DNA of 23,223 nucleotides from Promethearchaeota archaeon (GTDB lineage: Archaea; Asgardarchaeota; Lokiarchaeia; Sigynarchaeales; SOKP01), in assembly GCA_019894875.1 (NCBI GenBank), contig JAGXNR010000041.1, forward strand, positions 1 through 23,223, given 5' to 3'. The translations under genes and the position numbers were made by a program. Every line of letters begins with the position of its first letter. Position 1 is the stretch's first letter. The notes beneath the pieces were generated by a model, which made no database searches, was not told the origin of the DNA, and saw only the letters and a list, made by a program, of their open reading frames with translations. This document shows, one piece after another, positions 1 through 7,697 of this stretch.

Positions 1-85
1 GGCTAAAACAAAGCACAAACATTTAGGAACAGAATACATTGACGATGATGAAATATGGTATATGTATTTTGAAGCCGTAAAGTAA
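1..85 (+). CDS. 3' end of an unidentified gene (partial)
   Basis: The frame is open from base 2 and ends at TAA 83-85, giving 27 residues whose tail reads DDDEIWYMYFEAVK. The 5' part lies outside the window, so the family cannot be named. Support for a real gene end comes from two things: the frame runs straight into long oligo-T tracts (95-115) typical of archaeal termination, and an almost identical gene tail recurs in frame with a stop codon at 971-1009. The conserved protein sequence of the two tails implies that they were coding. Confidence 0.5.
   Translation, partial: AKTKHKHLGTEYIDDDEIWYMYFEAVK
50..85 (+). repeat. Direct repeat copy 1 (gene 3' end)
   Basis: This 36-nt segment encodes EIWYMYFEAVK plus a stop. 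It matches 971-1009 at 33 of 36 positions once one extra TGG codon in the second copy is allowed for. Two of the three mismatches are silent third-position changes (GCC/GCA and GTA/GTT); the third changes Met to Ile. The two copies bracket the toxin-antitoxin pair. Confidence 0.7.
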
Positions 86-94
86 ATATTTCAA

Positions 95-115
95 TTTTTT
101 TTATCCTTTTTTTTT
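95..115 (+). terminator. Oligo-T terminator after the first gene
   Basis: Runs of 8 and 9 T residues at 95-102 and 107-115 follow the stop codon at 83-85 within 10-30 nt. Oligo-T tracts without a strong hairpin are the usual archaeal intrinsic termination signal. Confidence 0.5.
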
Positions 116-153
116 GACTTTTTATCGTTATAGAAAATTAGAGGATTATGACT

Positions 154-597
154 TTAAATCCTATTTAAAATGAATTCCTCTGGTGTTTGGATTGAAATGC
201 TTTTAAGCCAAAAAAAGTGGTTTTTATTATATGATATTAGATTAAAGCCAGTTTTTTCACATTGAGTACCAATTAGAAAATCTCGAAAATGGTGACGGAA
301 TGGGAGTGTTTCTTTATTGGCTATAGCGTTTTTAAGAACATCTAGAAGAACAACAGAATCCCATTCAAGGAAAATACCTTTGAATTTTTGAATTTCTTTG
401 ATAAAATCTTCCCATGTGATCCCTTTAATGAGGAAATAATAACCAATTTCAAAACTCACTATGGAAGGAATATACACTTGGATTTCTGCTTTATTTATTC
501 TTAGATAATTAATAAAATTTAGATTACGAAAGACATTAGAATCAATTGCGATCTTTTCTAATGTTTCCTTGTGTTGCCCAATTTTTTTTTTGCTCAT
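154..597 (-). CDS. PIN-domain (VapC-like) toxin ribonuclease
   Basis: This is a PIN-fold nuclease, the toxin half of a VapBC-like pair, and is expected to cleave RNA in a Mg2+-dependent way. Counting from ATG at 597 (147 aa), the acidic residues fall where PIN enzymes have them: D19 in AIDSNVF, E50 in IVSFEIGYYF, and D106 in HFRDFLIG. The last strand has ISYNKNHFFWL, with Asn where many members have Asp. I chose the start at 597 because its ATG overlaps the antitoxin stop by 4 nt (ATGA), the normal coupling for such pairs. A longer version starting at 618 (MGFRFGN) would overlap the antitoxin by 25 nt and is less likely. The gene follows its antitoxin on the same strand. Confidence 0.8.
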   Translation of the reverse strand: MSKKKIGQHKETLEKIAIDSNVFRNLNFINYLRINKAEIQVYIPSIVSFEIGYYFLIKGITWEDFIKEIQKFKGIFLEWDSVVLLDVLKNAIANKETLPFRHHFRDFLIGTQCEKTGFNLISYNKNHFFWLKSISIQTPEEFILNRI

Positions 598-917
598 ATT
601 TCCAAACCGGAATCCCAATTATTTAGGATAAATTCATCAATAGTACTAGGTCCTTTTTTTAATTTCTCTTGAATTTCTCGAGTTTTTCCATCATCTTCCC
701 AAACTGCATCCGTTGCTGCTTGAAGGATTGTATCAATTTCGTTTTTGGCATTTTTCTTGATTATATTTGGATAAACGTTTTTATCAATAACAGATTTCTC
801 AAATTCTGCAATTGCTCGTTTAATCACTTCACCTTGAGATATATCTAACCATGCTGCTAGTTTCTTAATTATTTTACGTAGATCACTATCAATTGCTACA
901 GTTGTTTTAATAGTCAT
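594..917 (-). CDS. Ribbon-helix-helix antitoxin
   Basis: The 107-aa protein begins with a ribbon-helix-helix fold: a basic/hydrophobic strand TIKTTVAIDSDL, then two helices IIKKLAAWLD and SQGEVIKRAIAEFEKS (about residues 3-42). The rest is an acidic, probably flexible tail that would wrap the PIN toxin. The family role is to bind the operator as a dimer and to neutralise the toxin. It is the first gene of the pair, with the toxin start overlapping its stop codon. A TATA-like element lies about 25 nt upstream of the ATG, so the mRNA is probably leaderless and autoregulated through that site (inference). Confidence 0.8.
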   Translation of the reverse strand: MTIKTTVAIDSDLRKIIKKLAAWLDISQGEVIKRAIAEFEKSVIDKNVYPNIIKKNAKNEIDTILQAATDAVWEDDGKTREIQEKLKKGPSTIDEFILNNWDSGLEI

Positions 918-937
918 AATATTATAGAAGTTATAAA

Positions 938-950
938 AATATATAAATAT
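938..950 (-). promoter_or_regulatory. TATA-like promoter of the toxin-antitoxin pair
   Basis: On the minus strand the sequence TTTATATAT lies about 24-30 nt upstream of the antitoxin ATG at 917, the spacing expected for a leaderless archaeal transcript. The surrounding DNA is almost pure A/T, which limits certainty. Confidence 0.45.
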
Positions 951-970
951 ATTAATTAAATTTTTTGAAC

Positions 971-1009
971 GAAATATGGTGGTATATCTATTTTGAAGCA
1001 GTTAAGTAA
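971..1009 (+). repeat. Direct repeat copy 2 (remnant gene 3' end)
   Basis: Read in frame from 968 this encodes NEIWWYIYFEAVK and a TAA stop. It is a diverged copy of the tail at 50-85, with one inserted codon. No open frame of useful length precedes it: the DNA directly upstream is the antitoxin promoter. The copy is therefore a 3' stub rather than a gene. Confidence 0.65.
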
Positions 1010-1028
1010 GTGTTTATTACTTTAACCA

Positions 1029-1133
1029 ATATTTGTTTTCAAGGTTCAATCATATTCTACTCAACTTCGGATCAAATCTTTTATGGATGAAAAGTAAAGT
1101 GATAAAGAAGTTTGGGATACTCTCGAAAAATAA
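1029..1133 (+). pseudogene. Decayed KGQSY-family fragment, copy A
   Basis: Frame 3 reads FVFKVQSYSTQLRIKSFMDEK, a TAA stop at 1095-1097, then SDKEVWDTLEK and another stop. It lines up with YVYKGQSYSAQQRVKLFINK and DDETVWKTFQK of the next ORF (1139-1420). The two internal stops and missing ends mark it as a dead partial copy. Confidence 0.6.
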
Positions 1134-1138
1134 ATTAA

Positions 1139-1420
1139 AAATACTCTGAAGGGCTCGATCGTGCGATTTTTGGTGAACATACACTACTATTGAATTCTGT
1201 CTCCCCTTTTTTAATTTGTTATGTATACAAGGGTCAATCGTATTCTGCTCAACAGAGAGTAAAACTTTTTATTAATAAAATACAGGATGATGAGACCGTA
1301 TGGAAAACTTTTCAGAAATTCCATGAGTTAAATCAGGAAGTCCAACTAAAGGACATCCCCTCTCTAGAGCCGTTAATAAGAGAAATATTTGTTGATAGAA
1401 CATTACTGTTAACACAATAA
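1139..1420 (+). pseudogene. C-terminal fragment of a KGQSY-family protein, copy B
   Basis: The frame is open from 1139 (stop TAA at 1136-1138) to TAA at 1420 and contains LDRAIFGEHTLLLNSVSPF, CYVYKGQSYSAQQR and IPSLEPLIREIFVDR. The only usable start is TTG at 1190, which would yield 76 aa, but similarity-like sequence clearly extends upstream of that codon to the in-frame stop, so the N-terminal part was lost. From memory of Asgard genomes, this pattern (AIFG..T...PF..CYV.KGQSY, then a P-L-IF tail) belongs to small Asgard proteins related to longin/Roadblock-type GTPase regulators; I cannot verify that here. A short functional protein from TTG 1190 cannot be excluded. Confidence 0.5.
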
Positions 1421-1516
1421 GAATTGAAAAATCAAATATCTGGGGGATTACTTTAATTAATTTAAATAGATTATCAATACTATAATCTTAGAAAACAGAA
1501 TATAATACCAACTTTT

Positions 1517-2245
1517 ATGGAAATAATTAATAATGCTTTTGAAAAAGCCAAGAACTCGGAAAATATAGAAGAAATTAACGATTTTCTAATCAGATTAGGG
1601 GAAAATCCTAAAGAAGATTACTTAATATTATTAGATTATTTCATTAATGAAACCGAAAAAGAAAAGTTTGAGAAGATTAAATTAAATATTACATTTGTTT
1701 TAGGGGAAATTGGTAGATTAACACCGATTTCAATTAAATACTTACAAAAATTAATAGATATATATTACACGTCTGATATGTGGATACGGCATGAAATAGT
1801 TCTGGCAATTGATAAAATTTCTAAGAAAACAGCCTTAGATAAAAAGATAATAACCCTATTAGGAAATGCATTAAATGATAATTATCTTCCTGTTAAAATA
1901 AGTGCTTTACAAACAATAAAAAATATTGAGATCCTCCCAGATTCTATTTTAATACATTTCTTTCGCGTTATAAACTCAAAAGAATCAGAAGTCTTAGATC
2001 TCTGTAGGAAAATTCTGGAGAGAGTTCCCCTTGATAAGATATTTACATTATTGAATACTTCGGAAAATTATAAAGTTCTAAAATCTCGAGCGATAAGAAC
2101 ACTCTTATTAATAAATTTTAGATCTATTTTGAATTTGGAAGCATTTCGAGAAAAAGTTTTTGATTCTGGATGGGAAAATAGCTATAAAGAAAAATTTTTG
2201 AAAGAAATAGAAACATTACAGAGAATCCTTCTAAAAACTATGTAA
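1517..2245 (+). CDS. HEAT-like helical repeat protein
   Basis: The 242-aa protein is predicted to be almost all alpha-helical and built of paired helices of about 35-40 residues, as in HEAT/ARM or PBS-lyase-type repeats. Examples are NITFVLGEIGRLTP followed by SIKYLQKLIDIYY (about residues 57-87), IRHEIVLAIDKISKK (about 93-107), and VKISALQTIKNIEILP (about 131-146). Such solenoids are protein-protein scaffolds, and no catalytic motif is visible. There is no signal peptide or membrane segment, so it should be cytosolic. It stands alone, convergent with the ATPase gene downstream (15-nt gap). Its partner cannot be named. Confidence 0.65.
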   Translation: MEIINNAFEKAKNSENIEEINDFLIRLGENPKEDYLILLDYFINETEKEKFEKIKLNITFVLGEIGRLTPISIKYLQKLIDIYYTSDMWIRHEIVLAIDKISKKTALDKKIITLLGNALNDNYLPVKISALQTIKNIEILPDSILIHFFRVINSKESEVLDLCRKILERVPLDKIFTLLNTSENYKVLKSRAIRTLLLINFRSILNLEAFREKVFDSGWENSYKEKFLKEIETLQRILLKTM

Positions 2246-2260
2246 GTTAAATCATAAATA

Positions 2261-3526
2261 TCATTGATATCTGTCAAGAATTTCTTCTAATTTATAATTT
2301 GAAAGGATTATTTCATTAAAAATTTTAATAAGTAATTTTATCACTTCTCGTGGATTTCCCTGTGCTTCTTCAAAAATATTCTTTAAAACAGACTCATTTA
2401 AAGGAAAAAAAGAGTTTGAGAAAAATTTGGCATATTCATGAAAATTAGCATTTGCAAAAAAAAATTCTAAATTATCCTTATAAAATTGGAAAATATCCTC
2501 TTCTTTGAAATCTGACATATTTAACGGCTTTTTCAGCATGAGTAATAGTTTCTTGTTTTTTCCCCTAATTTTCTTCTTTAATTCTTCAAAAGATTCAATG
2601 GATTTAAGAGATATTATTATTTTAAGTCCTCTAATTTTCCGTAACTCAAGAATTTTATCAAATATCTTCTCCTTGGAGTAATCTTCGGGAACCTTCTTAG
2701 TTCCGAACCATCGAGGATCAAATATTTCTTCGATGTCTTCGGTTTGCTCGTCACTTTCATATCTGGACTCATGAATGGGAAGAACCCTTTCAAAGTCATC
2801 CAAGAACAATACACTTTTTTTGTTTGAATTCTCAATAAATACCCTTAGCATTGTGAATGCATGAGTTCTTTTTCTAAGATCTTGCTTTAGATTTAATCTG
2901 GAGAGGTCCCTCACATCCATTAATTCACCAATAAGCCATCGTTCCGCCTCACTTTTCTTGTAGGGTTCCAATTGATGAGCTATAATTGCTGTAATTATGT
3001 CCTTCAAGGCATCGTTGTCTTTATATTTATTCTTCCATGTTTCGAATGCAATTTCCTTTGTTTTGTCTATATCTGCCACTTGAAAAAACCCGAATTTTCT
3101 CTGATTTGCCCCCCATTCATTACATAACTGTTGGGTCATATTTCTTAAGGGCTCGATTCTATCTTCTGAATCAATTTTATCACCGAATTTTACTGCCATA
3201 TTTTCGATGAATTCTGAATATGTACGATAATAGAACTTCTTATAGACCGTTTCTAAAGAAATATAAACAGTATTATGATTATGCAATATATTTTTTAATG
3301 CCCAATATAAGTGAGTTTTCCCTTGACCAACCTCCCCTATTATTGGTAAAACAAAGTTTTCATTATGTTTGATGATTTTTACTATATCATCTAAAAATTC
3401 CTGCCTTGAAGGAACTAAACCAATATCTTCCTGAATCTCCCCTGTACTAACAAACTTTTTAAAGGGAGAACCTATGAACTTTAGTGTATTGATTAATTTC
3501 TGTTCTCTATTTTCAAATATAAGCAT
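2261..3526 (-). CDS. P-loop ATPase (AAA+/ORC-like, BrxD/DUF2791-type layout)
   Basis: This is a soluble NTPase of 421 aa. The Walker A motif is GEVGQGKT (residues 64-71), Walker B is VLFLDDFE (239-246), and a sensor-2-like GNPRE lies at 390-394, as in ORC/Cdc6 and STAND relatives. A WLIGE segment at 197-201, ahead of Walker B, recalls the W-[LI]-x-GE block of the DUF2791 ATPases that include BREX BrxD. This resemblance is from memory and from motif order only. The N-terminal residues 20-60 look like the lead-in helix of this class. The gene starts 13 nt after the end of the upstream 206-aa gene on the same strand, so the two form an operon. No nuclease or methylase gene is adjacent, so a defence role is speculative. 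Confidence 0.7.
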   Translation of the reverse strand: MLIFENREQKLINTLKFIGSPFKKFVSTGEIQEDIGLVPSRQEFLDDIVKIIKHNENFVLPIIGEVGQGKTHLYWALKNILHNHNTVYISLETVYKKFYYRTYSEFIENMAVKFGDKIDSEDRIEPLRNMTQQLCNEWGANQRKFGFFQVADIDKTKEIAFETWKNKYKDNDALKDIITAIIAHQLEPYKKSEAERWLIGELMDVRDLSRLNLKQDLRKRTHAFTMLRVFIENSNKKSVLFLDDFERVLPIHESRYESDEQTEDIEEIFDPRWFGTKKVPEDYSKEKIFDKILELRKIRGLKIIISLKSIESFEELKKKIRGKNKKLLLMLKKPLNMSDFKEEDIFQFYKDNLEFFFANANFHEYAKFFSNSFFPLNESVLKNIFEEAQGNPREVIKLLIKIFNEIILSNYKLEEILDRYQ

Positions 3527-3539
3527 TATCTAAATGGAT

Positions 3540-4160
3540 TTATTCCTTTAATTCTTCAATTCCTAATATAATAATAAATAAGACATCTTTATCATCTACA
3601 TTAACAAAAAATTCATAACTTGCTTTAATTTCATCTTTCTCATCTCTTCCAACGATGATACAGTCATAAAAAACAGGATCACCATTTTCATTTATTACTA
3701 CTTTATCTGCCATAATTATTCCTTTTTCCATTAAGGAAACTGGATTCTTCAAGATCTCATTTTTAAAGAAATCAAGATGATCAATTTCTCCAATATCATT
3801 GTTTAGATATAAGCCTGCTGTATGACATAAACTTATAGTAAAGGGAAATGGAAATTGTTCTTTATTGTATTGTTCCATGATATTCTCTGATATACGCAAT
3901 GCGTATTCTAATGGAATTTCCTCAGAATGTTCCCATGAGAAATTGGTCGTTTTAGAAAAAGCAGAGGGTTTTTTATCATTATTTTCAAAGCCTACAACAA
4001 GACCTTGTGATATTGAGATTTCCCCGGATTCTGAAATAGTAAAATTATCTGAAAAGATTATCTTGTCTTGACACTTTGAAATAATTGAACCTGTAAAAGT
4101 TCCATAATTGATCTTATTATTTAAAGCGTCATATAATACAAAATCAGTCGAATCATTCAT
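3540..4160 (-). CDS. Unknown protein paired with the ATPase
   Basis: I do not recognise this 206-aa protein. It looks like a soluble alpha/beta protein. The N-terminal half is strand-rich (YGTFTGSIISK, IIFSDNFTISESGEISIS). A central helix EYALRISENIMEQYNKEQ is followed by a second strand-rich half ending in VLFIIILGIEELKE. There is no signal peptide, metal-binding cluster or P-loop. It is the first gene of a two-gene minus-strand operon with the P-loop ATPase (13-nt gap), which suggests it acts with that ATPase as a sensor or adaptor (inference from context only). The start is ATG at 4160, in the intergenic region shared with the divergent gene at 4298. Confidence 0.6.
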   Translation of the reverse strand: MNDSTDFVLYDALNNKINYGTFTGSIISKCQDKIIFSDNFTISESGEISISQGLVVGFENNDKKPSAFSKTTNFSWEHSEEIPLEYALRISENIMEQYNKEQFPFPFTISLCHTAGLYLNNDIGEIDHLDFFKNEILKNPVSLMEKGIIMADKVVINENGDPVFYDCIIVGRDEKDEIKASYEFFVNVDDKDVLFIIILGIEELKE

Positions 4161-4228
4161 TTTAAATATTTTTTCTTCACTTTTTTTTAGACTTTTTCAT
4201 TGAGCTTTTCCATGTAATATCATTAATC

Positions 4229-4273
4229 TTATATATAAATATTTTCTATATATGCTTTGACAAGAATATATCG
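4229..4273 (+). promoter_or_regulatory. AT-rich divergent promoter region with TATA-like elements
   Basis: The 137 nt between the divergent starts at 4160 (-) and 4298 (+) contain ATATATAAAT at 4231-4240 and a second element AATATATC near 4266-4273. The latter is about 25-32 nt before the plus-strand ATG, the right spacing for a leaderless transcript. The first element could serve a transcript with a leader of about 30 nt, or the opposite strand. Confidence 0.35.
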
Positions 4274-4297
4274 TTTCTATTTGTAACACTTGTTAAA

Positions 4298-5545
4298 ATG
4301 CGAACATCATCTCAATACCAAAAAGTTTCTGAGTTACCAAAATCTGAGTTACTAGATAGAGCAAGTCAATTCATTTTTTCTACGGGTTTAAATGATGGTG
4401 CATCTAAATTATGCAAAGCTAATATGAAATATGGTCTTGCTCAATTTCATCTTATCCAAGAAGAGTATGGATTTGAACCAAAAGCAACATTTATTAGTTC
4501 ACCAGACGAGACTATATCGAGAAATAATTTTCGATGGAATTCTGGATTAGGGTATGGTGGTCGCTTGAATTGGGGAGATGGAAGAGACAAGATTATATTT
4601 TTAAATACCAAACCCAATTGTTGTGGTTTGCTTGTTGGGGGATTAGATGAAGTTCCAGATCCCTACGATTTAATCAAAAAAATAGATGAAGTAAAATCTA
4701 CTGAGCTCTATCATAATAAGATTCGAATTAATTGGGATTATGGTGTATCTAATCATTTTATTAATTGTTTTGAAACAAAAAATTTATCTGATTTAGGTCT
4801 ACCACCATATGTTTTTATGATGCATGGTTCAGCTCCCGAATTTAGAGGTGATAATGAAGATAAGCCTGGGCTTTATATCGACAAATCAAAATTACTAAAA
4901 GAACAAGCAGTGGAAGTAAATACTAAACTTGGCAAGCAATACATATTGTTAGATTCTGATGCAAAATCTTATCTTAAAATTCATGAACAAGCATTAAAAT
5001 TCTCTAATTCGAAAAGAGAAATAATAGCAAGTAAACTTTTTGATTATGGATATAAAATAATATGTAATCAACCTCATCAATTTCTTAAAGACTATAATAA
5101 TATGTATTTAGGAAGTAATTGCACGGATACTAGTTGTAGCATTATTACGTCAAATATATTTCCAACAACATTACGAGCAGATATTTCTGCCTATTTATTT
5201 CAGGGGAAAAAAAACTTCTCCCTAACTACGTTGAGAAATGAGAATTTCTTAAGAAGAGCAGAAAATTTTGAACTTGTAGATACTTTGACTAATGCTTGTA
5301 TTCTTCCTCATGGCGGTGGTTATGAACTTACAGATATTGAGGATGTGATAGACATTTTGGAGTATAAATATCAACGGTATTTTGTAACATCACTGAAAAC
5401 AAATACAAGCAGGTTAAAAATAATTAGAAATGTAGAGGAATTACAATTTGCATATAGGGGTAGGGATATCGTCTTAAAGACACTCCAGTTAAATCTTGGA
5501 GAAATCGTCGCTCGTTTGAATCCCTTGTTTTCATTAAAACTGTGA
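4298..5545 (+). CDS. Divergent RtcB-like RNA ligase homologue
   Basis: This 415-aa protein is not obviously annotated by any one motif, but the ordered signature residues of RtcB RNA ligases appear in sequence. There is a Cys-Gly pair NCCG (C108/C109) after a GYGG-containing stretch. N152-H153 in GVSNHF matches GSGNHF. H176 in MMHGS matches the second metal His. A SYLKIHEQALKFSNSKREII helix (224-243) matches the AANFAxANRQ helix. H260 in QPHQFLK matches the third metal His, and H338 in LPHGGG matches the guanylylated His of HGAGR. Spacings between the last four are close to those in classical RtcB as I remember them. RtcB joins 2',3'-cyclic phosphate and 5'-OH RNA ends using GTP and Mn2+. The Asp three residues before the Cys is absent, so the metal site is altered. 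A pure hypothetical protein is the alternative. It is convergent with metG (1-nt gap). Confidence 0.55.
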   Translation: MRTSSQYQKVSELPKSELLDRASQFIFSTGLNDGASKLCKANMKYGLAQFHLIQEEYGFEPKATFISSPDETISRNNFRWNSGLGYGGRLNWGDGRDKIIFLNTKPNCCGLLVGGLDEVPDPYDLIKKIDEVKSTELYHNKIRINWDYGVSNHFINCFETKNLSDLGLPPYVFMMHGSAPEFRGDNEDKPGLYIDKSKLLKEQAVEVNTKLGKQYILLDSDAKSYLKIHEQALKFSNSKREIIASKLFDYGYKIICNQPHQFLKDYNNMYLGSNCTDTSCSIITSNIFPTTLRADISAYLFQGKKNFSLTTLRNENFLRRAENFELVDTLTNACILPHGGGYELTDIEDVIDILEYKYQRYFVTSLKTNTSRLKIIRNVEELQFAYRGRDIVLKTLQLNLGEIVARLNPLFSLKL

Positions 5546-5546
5546 A

Positions 5547-7604
5547 TTATCTCACGTTTGCTCCTGGCTCTATATCTTTATCTGGAACTAAAATTGATAC
5601 GTTATCTTCAAAATCTGCTGCTAAGAGCATTCCTTGACTGGTAATCCCTTTTAACTTTCTCGGTTCTAAATTAGCTAATATTATTATTTTCTTGCCTTCC
5701 AGTTCATTCGCTTTATAATATTCAGCTAATCCTGCTACGATTGTCCTTTTTTCAGTTCCTAAACTTATCGATAATTTATATAATTTATCTGCTTTAGGCA
5801 CTTTTTCAACTTTTTCTACTAAAGCTACACGAATATCTAATTTTTGAAAATCTTCATAAGATATCAAATCTTTACCACCTTTCTTTGGTTTTTCTTCTTT
5901 TAATTTTTTATATTTATTTTTAATTTCTTCTATTTCTAATTTTTGAAAAAGAGGTTTAGGTTTCTTAATATTTTGTCCTATTTTTACAGAATTTTCAGTA
6001 ATACTATCCCATTCTACATCTGCTAATTTTGAAGCATTTAAATAAGATAAAATATTTTCAGATGTTTCTGGGATAAATGGGCCTAATAAAACCGCTAAAG
6101 CGTATACTGCTTGGGCACATATATTAAACACGTGTCCCGCAGCTTTTTTATCTTTCTTAATTAAATGCCATGGAGCTTTATCATTAAGGTAGATGTTCCC
6201 TTCTTTTCCAAAATTTACTATATCCCTTATGGCTTTTCTTAATTTAAAATTAATTAGGCTTTCTCCTACTTCTTGACTAATATTGTTTATTTTTTCAATA
6301 AACTTTTTATCAATATCATCAGAATTTGTTTTTTCAGGGATTCTACTACCAAATTGCTTTTCTATAAAAGTTAAAGTCCGATGGATAAAATTTCCGATGT
6401 TATCATTTAGGGTTTTCATATTATTCTCAAATTCAGACCAAAGAAAAGAGGTATCACTTGTTTCTGGACGATTAAAAAGCAAATAAAATCTCCAGTAATC
6501 TAAAGGAGCTAATTCTAAAGCTTCATCGATCCCCATTCCAATCCCTCTTGATTTAGATAACTTTTCACTTCCCATCATCAGGAATTCTGTAGAGGAGACA
6601 TTATATGGCAAGACAAATTTTTCAGCATCGTTCTTATCTTCATTATAAGCTATTAATAATCCTGGAAATAGAATTAAATGAAATATTATATTATCCTTCC
6701 CTATAAAAAAGACGGTTTTTGTGTTAGGATCTTTCCAAAAGTAATCAAACTTACTAGGATCATTAACAATCTTCTCAGCCCATTCTTTCACGGCAGTAAT
6801 ATATCCCAATACAGCTTCTAGCCATACATATATAACCTTGTTTTCAGCCCCTTTGAAGGGAGCACCAATCCCCCATTGAAGATCCCGGGTAATTCCTCGT
6901 TGAGGTAGTCCTTCCGTAATACTATTCAAACACATCTTCCGAGCATTAGGGGGTATGATCTCGTTTTCTTCAATTAATTTCTTTAATCGATCCTGCAGTT
7001 TTGGCAAATCTAAGTACCAATGTCTTGTCTTCTTAATCACTGGAACTGATCCGCAAATCGCACATATTGGTTTAATCAATTCTACGGGTGTGAGTAGTTT
7101 CTGGCACTTATCACATTGATCACCTCTTGCACCATCCTCTTTACAATTAGGACATGTTCCCTCGACGAATCTATCGGGTAAAAATAAATTATCATTTTCA
7201 CAATAGAGGGATTCTATCTCCTTCTGTAAAACGTATCCATTTTTCTCTACATCTAAATATATTTTCTTTACTAATTCAATGTGGGTAGGATTATGAGTTA
7301 TTGTATAGTTATCAAAGGAGATCATCCATTTTTCATGCAAGTCTTTTATTTCCTTATGATATTTAAAAGCAAGATCCTCAGCAGGAACATTCAATTTTTT
7401 TGCTTCTATGGAAATGGGAGTTCCATGAGAATCCGATCCACTCACAAACACTACTTCTTCTCCATTCATTCTCAAGAATCGTGCAAAAACATCAGCTGAT
7501 AGTGTACTTCCTATTAAATTACCTAAATGAGGCGTAGCATTTACATAAGGCCATGCAGAAGTAACGACCCATTTTCCTTTATGGTTGTCTGTTAAATTAA
7601 TCAC
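5547..7604 (-). CDS. metG: Methionyl-tRNA synthetase with fused C-terminal tRNA-binding domain
   Basis: This class I aminoacyl-tRNA synthetase charges tRNA-Met with methionine. The 685-aa protein has the HIGH-type motif PHLGN (25-29), the Zn-knuckle insertion with CPNC (151-154), CDKC (164-167) and CAIC (181-184), and the KMSKS-type loop EKLSKSRG (347-354). An anticodon-binding helical domain follows (about 385-530). A linker rich in Lys/Glu leads to a C-terminal EMAP/Trbp111-type OB fold, from about DFQKLDIRVA to ITSQGMLLA, that dimerises and binds tRNA. In a number of archaea this last domain is a separate gene; here it is fused. Start is GTG at 7604, with no strong ribosome site. The gene is single, convergent with the RtcB-like gene. 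Confidence 0.97.
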   Translation of the reverse strand: MINLTDNHKGKWVVTSAWPYVNATPHLGNLIGSTLSADVFARFLRMNGEEVVFVSGSDSHGTPISIEAKKLNVPAEDLAFKYHKEIKDLHEKWMISFDNYTITHNPTHIELVKKIYLDVEKNGYVLQKEIESLYCENDNLFLPDRFVEGTCPNCKEDGARGDQCDKCQKLLTPVELIKPICAICGSVPVIKKTRHWYLDLPKLQDRLKKLIEENEIIPPNARKMCLNSITEGLPQRGITRDLQWGIGAPFKGAENKVIYVWLEAVLGYITAVKEWAEKIVNDPSKFDYFWKDPNTKTVFFIGKDNIIFHLILFPGLLIAYNEDKNDAEKFVLPYNVSSTEFLMMGSEKLSKSRGIGMGIDEALELAPLDYWRFYLLFNRPETSDTSFLWSEFENNMKTLNDNIGNFIHRTLTFIEKQFGSRIPEKTNSDDIDKKFIEKINNISQEVGESLINFKLRKAIRDIVNFGKEGNIYLNDKAPWHLIKKDKKAAGHVFNICAQAVYALAVLLGPFIPETSENILSYLNASKLADVEWDSITENSVKIGQNIKKPKPLFQKLEIEEIKNKYKKLKEEKPKKGGKDLISYEDFQKLDIRVALVEKVEKVPKADKLYKLSISLGTEKRTIVAGLAEYYKANELEGKKIIILANLEPRKLKGITSQGMLLAADFEDNVSILVPDKDIEPGANVR

Positions 7605-7697
7605 CTTTTCACGCTCGTTTAAATATAAAACGAATAGTAGCTTAAATATTTTAAACTAAACGAGGTAATATTACTATTTTTGTTATAATAAGGATTG

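Noticed and set aside
154..618. Longer toxin start at 618 giving MGFRFGN at the N-terminus
   Set aside because: It would overlap the antitoxin by 25 nt, while ATG at 597 gives the usual 4-nt ATGA coupling and the PIN domain is complete from there.
3865..4071. Plus-strand ORF of 68 aa inside the 206-aa gene
   Set aside because: It is antisense to a longer, operon-embedded gene, and I see no recognisable motif or start signal.
4160..4215. T-rich stretch as a terminator
   Set aside because: It lies upstream of both divergent genes, so it cannot end either of them; it is part of the AT-rich promoter region.
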